Shown here: in pieces, positions 10,711 through 21,809 of the stretch
How the letters are laid out: every line of letters begins with the position of its first letter
Numbering within the stretch: position 1 is the first letter of the stretch
NCBI GenBank assembly: GCA_024509875.1
Contig: JAMPIV010009920.1
Location: 363,086 to 427,085, forward strand
DNA length: 64,000 nucleotides
Origin: Oreohelix idahoensis
Taxonomy: Eukaryota; Mollusca; Gastropoda; Stylommatophora; Oreohelicidae
Direction: 5' to 3'
Program-made: the position numbers and the translations under genes
The notes under the pieces: generated by a model
Seen by the model: only the letters and a program-made list of their open reading frames with translations
Told to the model about the DNA's origin: nothing
Database searches by the model: none

Positions 10711-11693
10711 AACTTCATTATTTTTTTTACATAGACAGGGGTGTCAGCCCTATGCTAAAACCCCCAACATGGAGGACCAGGGTACCAGCTTTTGTCTGAC
10801 CCCTACCCACACAGACCAGTCCAGCTTGGTTGAACCTACCAGGAGTAAAACTCCCACTGGCATAGCTCTGGGGATTGTCAGGGTACGCAAGCTGCCATAC
10901 CGCTACAAGGTATAGGTACCATTGATGGCAGGTTTTTATTGTGGGTGACTTGTAATGTCTATAGTTTTTGTGTTTCTTGGTCAATTGCTATCATTTTTGG
11001 AATTTATATAAATAAATGAATGGTGAATCTGATGATATAAAATTTGTTTGTGTACAAGTTAGATGTGATAGGAAGAGAGGAAAGGAAAGATGAAAAAAAC
11101 TAAATAAAAATTTTTAAAAATAATTTTTTAATTTAAAAAAAAAAAACACCAACAAACGAAGAGTCCATATTCCTTGCATCTCAGTGAAAGTCATTTGACC
11201 AATACAAATCAAATGACGATCTTTTCGTTACACCCATCATCAATAGCAAAGCAACAAACGCCCTTGTCAGCAGTGACATTTGGCCGTAACCCTAAACCTT
11301 TCCGATAAACCTAAACCTAACCCCTAAAATTAGACATACTAGCAATGACATTCTACTTTCGTTTCCATCTCTACCATCACCCATATTCTGAGAACCGATA
11401 TCAGCGCTAATAAAGACAACAATCTCCTCGCCATCGCATCTGAGTCAGAATCCATTAAAATTAGAGCGAAATCGGCCATGTGTTCGATGCCGATTGATTT
11501 CGATTTTAAAAAATTCACAGAAAATAAACGCAAATACACCAATCACTAAATAAAGATCGGAAACGGAAGCTAACTCTCTCCCAGATAAGATTAAAACTTA
11601 ACATCCGGGGCTAATATCATGTGTACACAATTCCTAATGCTAGAAAACAAAGATATCCGAAGGCGACTTAAGTCGCCTGCAGCATGCTAAAGG

Positions 11694-13218
11694 TTTACAC
11701 TACTGAATCTGTCCCACCCTAAGAGGACATGACTGGCAAAGGATGTCCACACAGGAGCCTAGGAACTCCCTGTAGCTGAAAAGAAGAATTACATTCAGAA
11801 CAATTAGTACTATTTGACAAGTCCACACTACATGCATTTGCATGAGCAGCAATATTGTTATTCTGGACTGTATTATCATTTTGATGCACAACTGCATTGA
11901 AACGTTCATGATTTCTAGAACGTCGAAAGTTATTGTTCTGTTAAGAACTTCTGTTGTTGTAATTATTTCATTGTTTCCATAACATGACCTTTGGCCTCTG
12001 TTTCACTGGAATTGTATCCACCTGTTCCAATCCCTGCTAGGTCTGAAAGAGGATTGTTGAGGTATATATCCATCATATGAATGGAAAATCCTTTGAGGTT
12101 GTTGCGACCTATTGTTAAAATTATATCTCCCTCTGTCCATGCCATTTGATCTTTGAGTGGATTGGACATCATGGTTCTAGCTGATGTCACTGGGAATGAA
12201 TCCTTTATGTTAGTCCTGCTAAGATCTCTTCCAGCATGTGCAATTTGGTATTGTCGTCCAAGATTTTCTACAGCCACCAACGTTTCAGGCTTCCTGCAAA
12301 AAGGACAAAAAGTCACCACTGACTGAAGACAGCACTTCGTCTCTTAAAATTAAGTCAGTCAGCCCATCAAAAGTTTTATCAATTTTTGACAAATCAACCC
12401 ATCTAGAAAAGCAAAGCTTAACTGATAAAATAAATTCAGCAAAATCCTTGGCTGAATCAAGCAACAATAATTTCAGTTTCAATCTGTAACCATTTTCCTC
12501 TAGTTGATACTTTTTTACTTCACAGCATCATAATCATTTCTAGTATGATCATCCATGGTGCAGACTGCAGTAAGAGCCTCACCAACTAATTAACTCATTA
12601 ATCTGCTGAGTCATGTAGCTCTATCAATCTTAAACTTCTGGCAACAAGTTTCATATCTATTTAAAAAGCATGAAATGTCTATATTGGGATTAAATTTTGG
12701 CAAATTTAGTTTAAAAGTAGACGCATTGTCTTTTTTCCCAGCCTCTTCACCTGTTTATGTTGAACTCTTAATTTTTTTCTAAATCAATTTCTGCCATTCT
12801 CTGAGCACAGGCCATTTCTGCTTGAACATGTGCCATTTTTTTCTCCTTAAGTTTTTGTTGTGCCTTTATTTCTGCTTGAACTTGAGCGTGTGTCAATTTT
12901 TTTCCTCACATTCTTGTTCTCTTATTTTCTCTGCTAATTCTTCCTTTCTTCTCTTCTCAGTTAATTCTTCCTCTCTTCTCTTCTCAGTTAATTCTTCCTC
13001 TCTTCTCTTCTCAGCTAATTCTTCCTCTCTTCTCTTCTCAGATAATTCTTCCTCTCTTCTCTCTTCTTATCTTCTCTATCTAAGAGCCTCTGATCGCTTG
13101 CCACATCCTCTAACCTCTTTATTTCCTTTGCATGCTCAGTGAATGCAAATGTTTTTAAAGCTTCACCCTCCATACAGAAGTCCTTTCCAACCTTGATAAA
13201 AGAATCCAAGGTAGCCAT
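11694..13218 (-). pseudogene. gag of the minus-strand Gmr1-like element
   Basis: Starts MATLDSFIKVGKDF at 13218, followed by a charged coiled-coil with 9-residue repeats. A capsid-like block at 12482-12285 (FILSVKLCFSRWVDLSK...LILRDEVLSS) matches residues near 49500-49620 of the relative. Then comes RKPETLVAVENLGRQYQ and an Asn-rich stretch, ending near 11700 with CSECNSSFQLQ...LLCGHPLP. This last CxxC...CGHPLP motif is also found in the relative at 50249-50317, in the place where gypsy gags normally have a CCHC knuckle. Frameshifts separate the blocks. The start is chosen from similarity of its first residues to the gag start at 22329. Confidence 0.75.
12935..13069 (-). repeat. 27-bp tandem repeat in gag, five units
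   Basis: The TAATTCTTCC core recurs at 12935, 12962, 12989, 13016 and 13043. On the minus strand each unit encodes EKRREEELT or a close variant, so the array adds 9-residue turns to the gag coiled-coil. Confidence 0.9.
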
Positions 13219-13360
13219 AATTCACTATTAATGTGACTCCAAATTGTCCAATAATAATTTAAATAATATATATATTTAATATGTGAGCAATATTAGCAAC
13301 AATTATTTCACCGCTCAATATCAATCAACTGCATTGAAATATAGATGGTGTATTAGGAGC

Positions 13361-13386
13361 AAAAAAAAAAAAAAAAAAAAAAAAAA
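13361..13386. repeat. 26-nt poly-A tract
   Basis: Uninterrupted run of A between the gag start and the LINE fragment. A short (AAT)n lies nearby at about 13445-13459. No tail or element end is clearly attached to it. Confidence 0.9.
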
Positions 13387-13442
13387 GATACAAACAAGAT
13401 TACAGGAAAACAGTAGAATGAGTCAACCAAAGAAAATACTAA

Positions 13443-15002
13443 TGAATAATAATAATAATAGCCCCTTCAGTCATAACTCACTATGGGAATGTGCCCCTGA
13501 GGTGGCAGCCCTCAGCTGCTTATTTTCCTGGTGCTCCTATTGACGTTTTCTTCCCTCCTCTGCTTGTTGTGTGAGCCTCTCTTCTCCCAATCTGAGGTGG
13601 CGCCATAAATAGCATCGCCACTTAGTGCGATTGTCAGCTTCATCCTCCCATGTTGCGGGATCCATGTCCAGTGCCCTCATATCTCTCTTGCACACATCTT
13701 TGAACCTCAGCTGTGGTCGCCCAACTGTTCTCTTACCATCTGCTAATTGTCCGTAGAAGATATCCTTTGGGATGCGACCATCTTCCATGCGGTGAACATG
13801 ATCAAGCCAGCAAAGTCTGCACTGTCTAAGCAGTGTATACATACTTTGAAGGCCAGCACGTGACAACACCTCGGCATTTGTCACTTTATCTTTCCACGAG
13901 ATGCCGAGGATGCGGCGTAGACACCGTAATGGAAGGTATTGAGCCTTCTTTCTTGCTTAGCATAGGTCGTCCAGGTCTCGCTGCCATATAGGAGTGTGCT
14001 GGTGATGCAGGCATTATATACTGCAGCTTTGGTCTTCATGGGGAGTTTGGAGTTTCCCCAAACACGCGATGTGAGGCAGGCAAAGGTAGCTGCAGCTTTG
14101 CCAATGCGGCTGTCGATTTCTGTATCCAGTGAGAGTTTGTCATTGATGGTAGACCCCAGGTATGTTAGGTGGTGCACCACTGCCAATTCATAGTCATCGA
14201 TAGTGATAACTGGTGCAGCACCAACATCCTGACTCAGCACATTCGTTTTCTTTAGACTTATTGTGAGACCAAAGTCATTGCATGTTTTAGTGAAGCGATT
14301 AATCAAGCTCTGAAGCCCCTGTTGGCTTTGAGTGACGACTGCAGCATCATCAGCGAACATCAAGTCTCTTATAGTGACCCTTCTGGTTTTTGTTTCAGCC
14401 TTGAAAGATTAAACAGACGGCTATCTGACCTAGTGTGAAGGCATATTCCTTCAGTTGCATCTCTAAATGCATGTTTCAAGACTAAGGCAAAGAAGATCCC
14501 GAAGAGGGTCGGAGCCAGAACACAGCCTTGTTTAATGCCACTTTGTATGTCAAAGTGCTGTGACGTGCATCCAGCATATTGGACTGTTCCCTTCATGTCG
14601 TCATGGAATGACTTTAACATTTCCAGCATTTTAGAAGGGCATCCTATTTTCAGGATTTTTAAGAGTCCATCCCTACTAACCAGGTCAAATGCTTTTGTGA
14701 GGTCTATAAAGGCGATATATATTTTCTGCTTTCTTGATTTTTTCCTGAAGCTGGCAGAGTGAGATCATGTCTGTTGTTGATCTACCAGCTCAGAATCCAC
14801 ACTGTGCCTCTGGATATATGCGCTCAGCTAACTTGTGTAGTCGCATTAAGATGACTTTGGCAAAAGCCTTACCAACAATACTAAGAAGAGAGATGCCTCT
14901 GTAGTTATTGCAATCACTTCTGTCTCCTTTATTTTTATAGTGTTACAATCTTGGCATCTCGCATGTCTTCAGGAATAGTTGTCTCTTCCCAGAACTGGCA
15001 CA
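13443..15002 (-). mobile_element. LINE fragment of a second lineage
   Basis: A 5'-truncated non-LTR element whose 3' end shows (TTA)n-like tail sequence near 13443-13465 on the minus strand. Its upstream edge at about 15002 joins the Tigger transposase remnant directly, so it probably inserted into that element. Its RT is clearly different from the RTE copies elsewhere in the window, and I do not assign a clade. Confidence 0.75.
13537..14990 (-). pseudogene. LINE reverse transcriptase and C-terminal region
   Basis: Minus-strand blocks in order: ETTIPEDMRDAKIVTL (about 14990-14940), NYRGISLLSIVGKAFAKVI (about 14900), QSGIKQGCVLAPTLFGIFF (14629-14369), the catalytic FADD box in MMFADDAAVV (14363), then HHLTYLGSTINDKLS and LLYGSETW. 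The C-terminal tail (13884-13537) has SRAGLQSMYTLLRQCRL and GRPQLRFKDVCKRDM. Stops near 14800 and a frame change near 13884 break it. It would serve target-primed reverse transcription. Confidence 0.85.
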
Positions 15003-15597
15003 GCATCCTATTCTACTGACAGTAGACAACTGTCCTGGCCACCCACAAGTGGAACATCTCACAAACGTGACACTGAAATTTCTGCCTCCAAACACGACTT
15101 CAAAAACCCAACCTCTTGACCAAGGCATCATCAAAACATTTAAAATGCACCACCGGGCCCAGCTCCTGCAGTGGGTCATTACCAAAACACAGATCTGTGG
15201 TCCGCCTGTGGAAGCAACTTCCTCCGCTGCATCAGTTAACGCTCTGGATGCTGTCCTCTGGATCAGTTCTGCTTGAAATAAAGTTCAGCCGGAAATGATA
15301 CAGAAGTGTTTCAAGAAATGTGGATTTGTCACAACCCAAGAGCATGACGTTTTAGCCCCATAGGACAGTCCATCGCCAATGGCAGAATTCGAAGGAGTAG
15401 ATTTTGAAGGTTTTGTTGCAATGGATGATGAGGTGGACACCTGTAATGAACCTGACCCAGAAGGAATTTTCCAAGCGATATTGACCGAAGTACAGACAAG
15501 TATAACAGTGCATGAAGCAGCTGGTGAAGTTGAAGAAGCAAGTGACGATGACACACAAATTGCAGAGACTCCAAAAGAAGAGGCTGTCAGCATCTGA
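15003..15597 (+). pseudogene. Tigger transposase, DDE C-terminal part
   Basis: Begins with ILLTVDNCPGHP, which carries the second catalytic Asp, then LKFLPPNTTSKTQPLDQGII and the helical stretch VNALDAVLWISSAW-like. The tail (15379-15597) is acidic and rich in Glu and Asp (PDPEGIFQAILTEVQ, EEASDDDTQ), as in other Tigger transposases. A frameshift near 15275 and a stop near 15363 separate the parts. Intact relatives carry out TA-specific cut-and-paste transposition; this remnant lacks the first Asp and the CENP-B-type DNA-binding domain. Confidence 0.82.
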
Positions 15598-15943
15598 TAA
15601 TGCAGTTGAAGTCATTTGCTGTGGAAAAATGCCCAGGTATGTTGAGTGGTGTAGCCAGCGGTGAGAGTGCTTTCTCCACTTATGTTTGTAATAAGAATAA
15701 GACACAGACCAAGATTGACCCTTTTTTTTTCAGAAAGAATGATTAAACCATGATAAAACAGATGATGATTTGATTTGATGTTGTGATTATGTACGATTTC
15801 GTATGATACTGTATTCTCCAATATAAGCTGTTCAAGGAAGTAAAATATCAGAACAATAGGCCTCGTTCCGTATGTTGACCACCTCCATATGTTGACCGGT
15901 TTGCTACAGTCCCTTGGGTGGTCAATTTATAGAGGTTCTACTG
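15003..15943 (+). mobile_element. pogo/Tigger DNA transposon, 3' half
   Basis: Contains the distal half of a Tigger transposase and ends at 15943 in a sequence whose inverse begins CAGTAGAACCTCTAT, a Tigger-type terminal repeat, directly followed by TA, the target dinucleotide. The 5' half, including the DNA-binding domains and the other terminal repeat, has been lost or displaced by the LINE at 13443-15002. Confidence 0.8.
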
Positions 15944-16849
15944 TAATAGGAAAAAAGCAACGAAAATCCACATAGCGATAGTATTTTGCAGAAAGTTATT
16001 TTCTAGTTAAGTACTTCAATCCTGCAATTATTAGGAAAGCACTTAAACTGGTTTACATTTCACGCCTTTTCATGCCAAAGTCAGCTGATATTTCCCCCCA
16101 ACGTAAACCATCCCCGTCTTCGCCAGTTGTGATAAACGAGCGCAAAGGCCTTTTTGCTCCATCTTTTCCTACATTTTTCATATTTTATTTTCTCCGACAT
16201 TTGCTCTTTCATCCCATATTTGCAACCCACATTTGCTATTTCATCGTTGTGATTACTCGCGACCGGTATCTAGAGAACCACATATTTTCTTTCATCAGGG
16301 GAAATAAAAGTCCTTTGATTGAGTCCCCATGCCTGACATTATCGTTTGAAGCCCACATTGGATCGTGATAAATCTGGTGAAAACACATCTGGTCATCCTA
16401 ATCAAACATCTGGGCATGCTGTAATTTCTGTGACACCACATTGGACACCCAGATTGGCCAGGGGAAAACGTCTCATGCTGTAATGGTGTTATCTTTGGTC
16501 GGCCGCTGTTCAGACAAGCATTGGGTTACCACATTGGACGCCCACCTTGGCCAGGTGAACGATAAACAATCAGAGGTCAAACTAAACCCACGTTTGGACT
16601 GACAAGGGACAAGAGCGATCCTGTGAATGAGTGACCAGAGGGGTGATTAAGGATTGGTTGGTATGGGCGGAGCTGTACAAGAAACCCATATTGGACTGGC
16701 AGAAATATAATCTACTGCGTAGCTTGCAAGAGGAGGGAGTCCAGTTTTTTACATTGTGAGGAAGAGATTAATCCCAAAAACGCCTAGCCTAATACACGTG
16801 TTTATTCAGAGTGGATATAATTCAGTTCTGTGATGAATTGTGTTCTTAA

Positions 16850-17135
16850 CTCTTTAAGCCCCAAGAGCCAGTATACTGTACTTCCCGCTAGACCCATTTG
16901 GCCCAATCAACAGTATACTGGCTTTCGTATCTCTTGATCCTTTCTAGGGCTGTTTTCTAATTTTGACAACTCAAAAACGCTATTTTCTTAAAGTATAGCC
17001 ATCCATTATGGACTTTTCTTATTTATGAATATGAACATTTAAAAAAAATTATTTCCAAACAAAAACAATAAAAACATACTGGTATGGCCATTTTTGTTTG
17101 GGCCAAACCCACCTTTTTGCTTGGGACTGAAAGAG
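16850..17135. mobile_element. 286-bp TTAA MITE in the 5' LTR
   Basis: TTAA flanks it at 16846-16849 and 17136-17139; the 3' LTR has a single TTAA at the empty site (GTTCTTAAAGGATTTTG). The ends are CTCTTTAAGCCCCAAG and the inverse of CTCTTTCAGTCCCAAG. The terminal 110 bp matches the end of a larger MITE at 52752-53835. It has no coding capacity and probably depends on a piggyBac-type transposase. Confidence 0.93.
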
Positions 17136-17688
17136 TTAAAGGATTTTGCGAAAAGAAAAGAAGGTTAGTAGATCTTATACTTATTAATACATTTTCTTAT
17201 TTTTGTTTATTTTAACCTCACAGTTAAAATGTGCGAAAGATAGTTTCAAATAATTCTTGGCATAACTGATTAATAAAATCAGAAGATTTTCCTAGAAGAT
17301 GATAGGATGATAGGAGGTAATTAATAGTTCATCATCATCACAGTCTCCCATGCGCTCACACTCTCATGCACAAGATATTTAACATCATTAGAATTGAACT
17401 CAGAGAGAGAGAGATGAATAATGAGCAGTAGTTTAAATGCAAGTCAACCAGTGATGTTAAATGTAAAAAACTTACGAAGACTTTTGTGTGTCTTCAGTTC
17501 ATCAGAAGTCTGAGTCTACACGCAACGTGTCTGACGTCTAACCAGAAATAAGTTATCAAAAACGGACATTTGGCTAGCAGAATTCGCCATAGGACATCTT
17601 TCATTCCTCAATTAAAAAGGAATATTGTCTCACCCACAAGTCAGAAGGTGGACGCAGCATTTTTCGTCACCATATACTGCTTGCTCAC

Positions 17689-17754
17689 ACAAGTTCAATA
17701 CAGAGTTATCACAAGTTCAATACAGAGTTATCACAAGTTCAATACAGAGTCATC
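17689..17754 (+). repeat. three 22-bp direct repeats in the LTR
   Basis: ACAAGTTCAATACAGAG units start at 17689, 17711 and 17733. The 3' LTR carries the same three at 28061, 28083 and 28105, so the triplication predates insertion of this element. Confidence 0.9.
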
Positions 17755-18478
17755 ATAAATTCAAATCACTCGAAAGATCGTTATTATCTGAAGTCAAGCA
17801 AAAGAGCTCAAAAGAGGAATCGCATATTTATAGCAAGGGCAACACCCTCTTAAGCGCATTCTATGAAGCAGACTATATATATATTGTATGAATCACGACT
17901 ACATATGCAAGGTTATAAGTCTACATATCACTAACATTTCGTGAAAATATCCAGTCTGGCCAGTACCCTCGGGAGATTAGACAACAGACCTTTTGTTCAT
18001 ATGACAGCTATTAACTGTTGATCAACACTACAGAGATATACTCAAACAGTGAAGGAATATACATAGATATCTCGTCAGCGTTCTCCGTACGACAACAGTA
18101 TTCATCAGAACGTCCTCAGCTTAGAGATACCCCACTCGACATAACGTATAACAACTTGGGACATTTTATGCATACATGTGAATCCTCATATCTAGGAGAA
18201 GCATTTAGAGACACATGGACTGTGTAGAGTACTCACCATTTTGGTAACACGTATCATATCACATCATCATTTCACTTTACACCAGTTCATTCTTAATTAA
18301 CTATTACTTAATTAACTGCAATTTTATTATCTCATCTGTGTGTTTTTTGTGAATCGTCTTTCACCATCATCACATTCTAACCATTACTAACCCTATATGT
18401 GTGGATATTTCATTAACTCTTAGTATACGTGCTCAAAAACCGCGTTTTTACGAGCTGATTTAAGAGAGTACATTTTTA

Positions 18479-19480
18479 GACATGACTGCCTTTACTGATT
18501 TTGCATTAAGTAACTTATTTATAATGATAACATAAAGTGTTATATATTAAAATGTAGAAAAATGAAACATCTATGACATGCACTTAACTTAATTGTTAAG
18601 TGGTGTTAAACATGCATGCAACATATACAGTAATGAGTGCAGAAAAATGTTTAAATTGAAAAAATTGAGAAACAAATTGTACTTATCAATATGTATAATT
18701 AATTCTGGTAAACTTCTACCCCTAAGCCTACTTTCATTTTAAAGTACATCCATTTTCACATAATGTAGGAAAGTTGGAGCTGTTTCTGAGCACAAATAAA
18801 GTTTTTTATCACAATTTGAATTTTTTTGGTATATTTAGATAAAGCGCACAAATATTTTAACTTTTATTTACAGACATGACTACCATTACTGATTTTGCAT
18901 TAAATAATTTATTTATAATGATAACATAAAGTGTTATATATCTAAATATAGAGAAATGAAACCCCTTTGACATGCACTTAACTGAATTATTCAATGATTT
19001 TAAACATGCATGCAACATATGCAGTAATGAATGCAGAAAAATTTAAAAAGATAAAAAATTGAAAAACAAATTGTCCTTATCAATATATATAATTAATTCT
19101 GGTAAACTTCTACCCCTAAACCTACTTTCATTTTAAAGTACATCCATTTTCACATAATGTAGGAAAGTTGGAGTTGTTTCTGAGCACAAATAAAGTTTTT
19201 ATCACAATTTGAATTTATTTGGTATATTTAGATAAAGCGCACAAATATTTTAAACTTTATTCACAGACATGACTACCTTTACTGATTTTGCATTAAATAA
19301 TTTATTTATAAAGATAACATGAAGTGTTATATATCTAAATATAGAGAAATGAAACCCCTTTGACATGCATCTAACTTAATTGTTAAGTGGTGTTAAACAT
19401 GCATGCAACATATACAGTAATGAGTGCAGAACAATTTTAAAATATTAAAAAATTTGGAAAAAAGTTGTACTTACCCACAA
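18479..19480. repeat. 393-bp tandem block, two full units and a partial third
   Basis: Units start with GACATGACT at 18479, 18873 and 19266 and share text such as GATTTTGCATTAA and GTTATATAT throughout; the third stops near 19480. They lie between the left terminal repeat and the transposase 3' end. Repeats in this position might bind transposase or simply reflect slippage; the sequence does not decide. Confidence 0.9.
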
Positions 19481-19672
19481 AAATAATCCAATTTGGAAGC
19501 CTGGAACTCCTAGAACCACTTTCATCCAATTATACGGAACACAGACAAGTTTCACTTGTTTTGAATACTAAATAAAAATGTTTCCTTTTGAAATGTTCAG
19601 GTCACATATTGAAAAATCATGACAAAAATAAACTATGTACACACTTTATACACAACTGATATTTACCACAAA

Positions 19673-20835
19673 CTATTTTCTTTCACTATAAGCAGCAAAA
19701 CAGTTATTTGGATGTAGATGGGGATTATTTGTGCATCCTTCACAATAAAAGGATGTCCTGACCCTTACTTGAGGGGTGCTGCAAACGACACAGTTGCGAT
19801 GAGATTTGAATTTTTTAATTAAATGGTTTGTTCCTCCTAGTCTGTTGACTGGATTGTTCACTTGATTGCCATGTTCAATCCTGGGAGAAATTTGCTGGAA
19901 ATCCACAGCAGCAACAAGAGAGAGCTCATTAACAAGTTGCCACTTAAATTGAAGCAGGCTCTGTTTTTTGGCATTTGTTGTTCTTGACAGTGCAAATAAT
20001 TTATACGCATTGAGCTGAGCTATTTCAAAAATCCAGAAGAAAATATTTTTCTTGTTCTTCTGCTAAATGTGCCATATGTTACAATGCTTTGGTCCACTCT
20101 GTCACATCCATCCATTCATGTGTTGATTGTAATAATCAATCATCAGTGGGTTTTTTTTTGTTTCACCAAAGCGATTGGTGATGTCCTTGCTTTCCACTGT
20201 TGCGCAACTTGAAACAAGAATGCATGGTTTTTTTGGGTTGAACATTTTGTGAGCCCATCTGCCTTTCCACCCAATTACTATTTCATCCAAAGACAGCTCC
20301 TTGTAAGGGTAAAATGCTTCCTGGAATCTAGATAATATTTTCTGTAGAAATGGTTCGATCTTTGCTTTACCTTGTGCGTCTACATCACTCACATGAAACA
20401 TCATGTGATATAACATCTGAAACCTATCCCGTATAACCATCTGTCTGTACCAGGGAGTTTGCATAAAGCCTTCATTAGACCAATAATCACTAATGGCTGG
20501 TTTTTTCACAATTCCAATTGCTATTATCACAGCAAAAAACTTGCACAGTTCTGGAGATGTAACTGCATACCAGTTTTGATAGACAGATCTTTTTGTCGCC
20601 GTTTCTGAATTTGACTGACAGAGTCAGTATATGAGGCAATATATTCATTTATAGAAACAGTAAGCTCATCTATAATCTCATTAGTTAAAAGAGCTTTGAG
20701 ACAATAAAATGCAGAAGAATCATCAGGTATAATATTTGAATTCACACCTGTAATCCTAGCATGAAGTGGTACAAAGCGGAAAGCATTTTGTGTTGAGCCA
20801 GCATCAACTTCATTCCACCTAATTTCCTCATTCAT
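19673..20835 (-). pseudogene. piggyBac-like transposase, internally deleted
   Basis: Reading from 20835: an N-terminal part (MNEEIRWNEVDAGS...), then IAIGIVKKPAISDYW and LSLDEIVIGWKGRW with the first catalytic Asp (20530-20102). The frame then jumps from ILVSSCATVESKD to GETKKNPLMIDYYNQHMNG, losing the second catalytic region, and the third Asp block is degraded. The end (19906-19673) keeps the zinc ribbon CVVCSTPQVRV...FYCEGC with a His/Cys tail. Frameshifts occur near 20530 and 20100. The family cuts at TTAA; this enzyme is dead. Confidence 0.82.
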
Positions 20836-21376
20836 TGTACTTGTATTACCATCAGTACTTGTGGATTCTGCTTCTTTATGGGTTGATCTAGATGTAGGCC
20901 TATCTTTTCTTCATGGGAGCTTTACTTTTCCTTGTTGTCTTTTCACTGGCCTGGCATTTCTAGTGCTAGTACTACTGACAGAACCAGCTGGGGGAAACGC
21001 CCCTTCTCATCTGATTCGGTGTTTTGAATACATATATCTTCGCTGGGCAAGATATATTCTGAATCTGAACTGTAGGCCTAACCTTCACTCAATAACTGAT
21101 CATCATGTTCGATCCAAGAAGAAATAAGTCGTGCTACTTGCACCACCGATAACCTTTGCTTACAATCGTTTGAAGATGAAGCCATGTTGGTTAGAACAAA
21201 TTTGTTTACGAACAGCCGAACAAAACACTAAAAATTGAACTTAATAACTCATCAAAACGATAACCACGCTAATATTTGTAAACAGATTGAATACAGGAAG
21301 TGAATATAAATGTTGGATTGGATAAAACATCGACAATTTGTCATTAAACTTTGCCGAAAGAGACTTCACGTCTATC

Positions 21377-21439
21377 GCCACTTCACGGGGCGAGCCGTAT
21401 ATTTGGTACCAAATACAAGCCACTTCACGGGGCGAGCCG
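21377..21439. repeat. two 21-bp subterminal direct repeats
   Basis: GCCACTTCACGGGGCGAGCCG occurs at 21377-21397 and 21419-21439, the second just inside the right terminal repeat of the piggyBac-like element. Such a position suits a transposase binding site. Confidence 0.85.
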
Positions 21440-21809
21440 GATACTAAGAGTTAATAAACCCAATGATCGTTTGATCATTATCTAGTTTGTTAATGTATCA
21501 CTCGTGCTGTCGGTGTTACATATTCACCTATAGGAACCTTTCTCTACTCAGATGAGGTTGGGGGCTTTTTCTTTACGGGATCTAAGGGCAGAAGCTAAGG
21601 TCGTGGGGAAACAACTCTTTCCATAATTAATTAGAAAACACTGTCTAGTGGAAAGCATTCGCATTCCTGTCTTCTTGTCCCTATCTCGAATAGGTCTTTT
21701 TTTCTTTCTTAACGAGCCAATTTCTAGAGACCTTACATCTAATATCTCATAGACTATTCCTGGCAAAAACTACTGTTGTAGTTGCCCCAGTGACTCACCA
21801 CATGACAAT

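Larger units (their letters stand above)
8145..10931 (-). mobile_element. RTE LINE with both ends, 11-bp target duplication
   Basis: GTTTTTATTGT occurs at 8134-8144 and at 10932-10942. Between them, on the minus strand, are a 5' UTR (10931-10711), an endonuclease-RT coding region and a 3' UTR ending in a GAA-type tail at 8145. At 2,787 bp it is shorter than a typical RTE of a little over 3 kb because the endonuclease carries an internal deletion. The 5' UTR has the AGCTGGTACCCTGGTCCTCC-type sequence common at RTE starts. It is inserted in the MITE at 8066-11693. Confidence 0.9.
8066..11693. mobile_element. about 830-bp MITE, itself split by an RTE LINE
   Basis: The left end is CCTTTAGCATGCTGCA, and the right end is its perfect inverse TGCAGCATGCTAAAGG. 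TTAA precedes the left end (8062-8065) and TTTA follows the right end (11694-11697), read as a TTAA duplication with one change. Removing the RTE at 8145-10931 and one 11-bp duplication leaves about 830 bp that is homologous to the 648-bp MITE at 5855-6502. It sits between the gag and protease blocks of the minus-strand LTR element. Confidence 0.8.
4320..13218 (-). mobile_element. Gmr1-like Ty3/gypsy LTR retrotransposon, heavily interrupted
   Basis: Minus-strand coding blocks occur in the order gag (13218 to 11694), protease region (8061 to 7730), integrase (about 6580 to 5342), RT (5260 to 4738) and RNase H (4618 to 4320). Integrase lies before RT, as in Gmr1-like elements, while RT and RNase H are of the gypsy type. 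The blocks fit together as one element once the inserted DNA is set aside: MITE at 5855-6502, an unclassified insert at about 6590-7725, and MITE plus RTE at 8066-11693. The protein blocks closely resemble those of the plus-strand element at 49329-54448, so both belong to one family. I did not find its LTRs. Confidence 0.78.
18417..21450 (-). mobile_element. piggyBac-like transposon with TTAA target and CTCTTAGTAT ends
   Basis: TTAA flanks it at 18413-18416 and 21451-21454, while the matching site in the 3' LTR (TTTCATTAATAAACCC) is empty with one TTAA. The terminal inverted repeat CTCTTAGTAT is perfect over 10 bp. Inside are a decayed transposase on the minus strand, a triplicated 393-bp block near the left end, and two 21-bp direct repeats near the right end. 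Its ends differ from those of the other TTAA elements in the window, so it is a separate family. Confidence 0.93.
16128..21807 (+). repeat. 5' LTR, enlarged by two TTAA insertions
   Basis: Begins TGTGATAAACGAG and ends CACCACATGACA. It aligns along its whole length to 26790-29460, except for a 286-bp MITE (16850-17135), a 3,034-bp piggyBac element (18417-21450), and a stretch missing here but present in the 3' LTR as a SINE. The promoter and poly-A functions of the LTR are not mapped. Confidence 0.92.

Noticed and set aside
11279..11333. CCTAAACC-type runs, considered as interstitial telomere repeats
   Set aside because: Irregular, few units, and inside a MITE; not a telomere array.
13219..13260. 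TTTGGAGTCAC (minus strand) just ahead of the gag start, considered as a primer-binding site
   Set aside because: No LTR edge could be placed beside it and no second LTR is available for comparison.
17689..17754. Evenly spaced 22-bp repeats, considered as a CRISPR-like array
   Set aside because: Only three direct repeats with no spacers, inside an LTR of a eukaryotic element.
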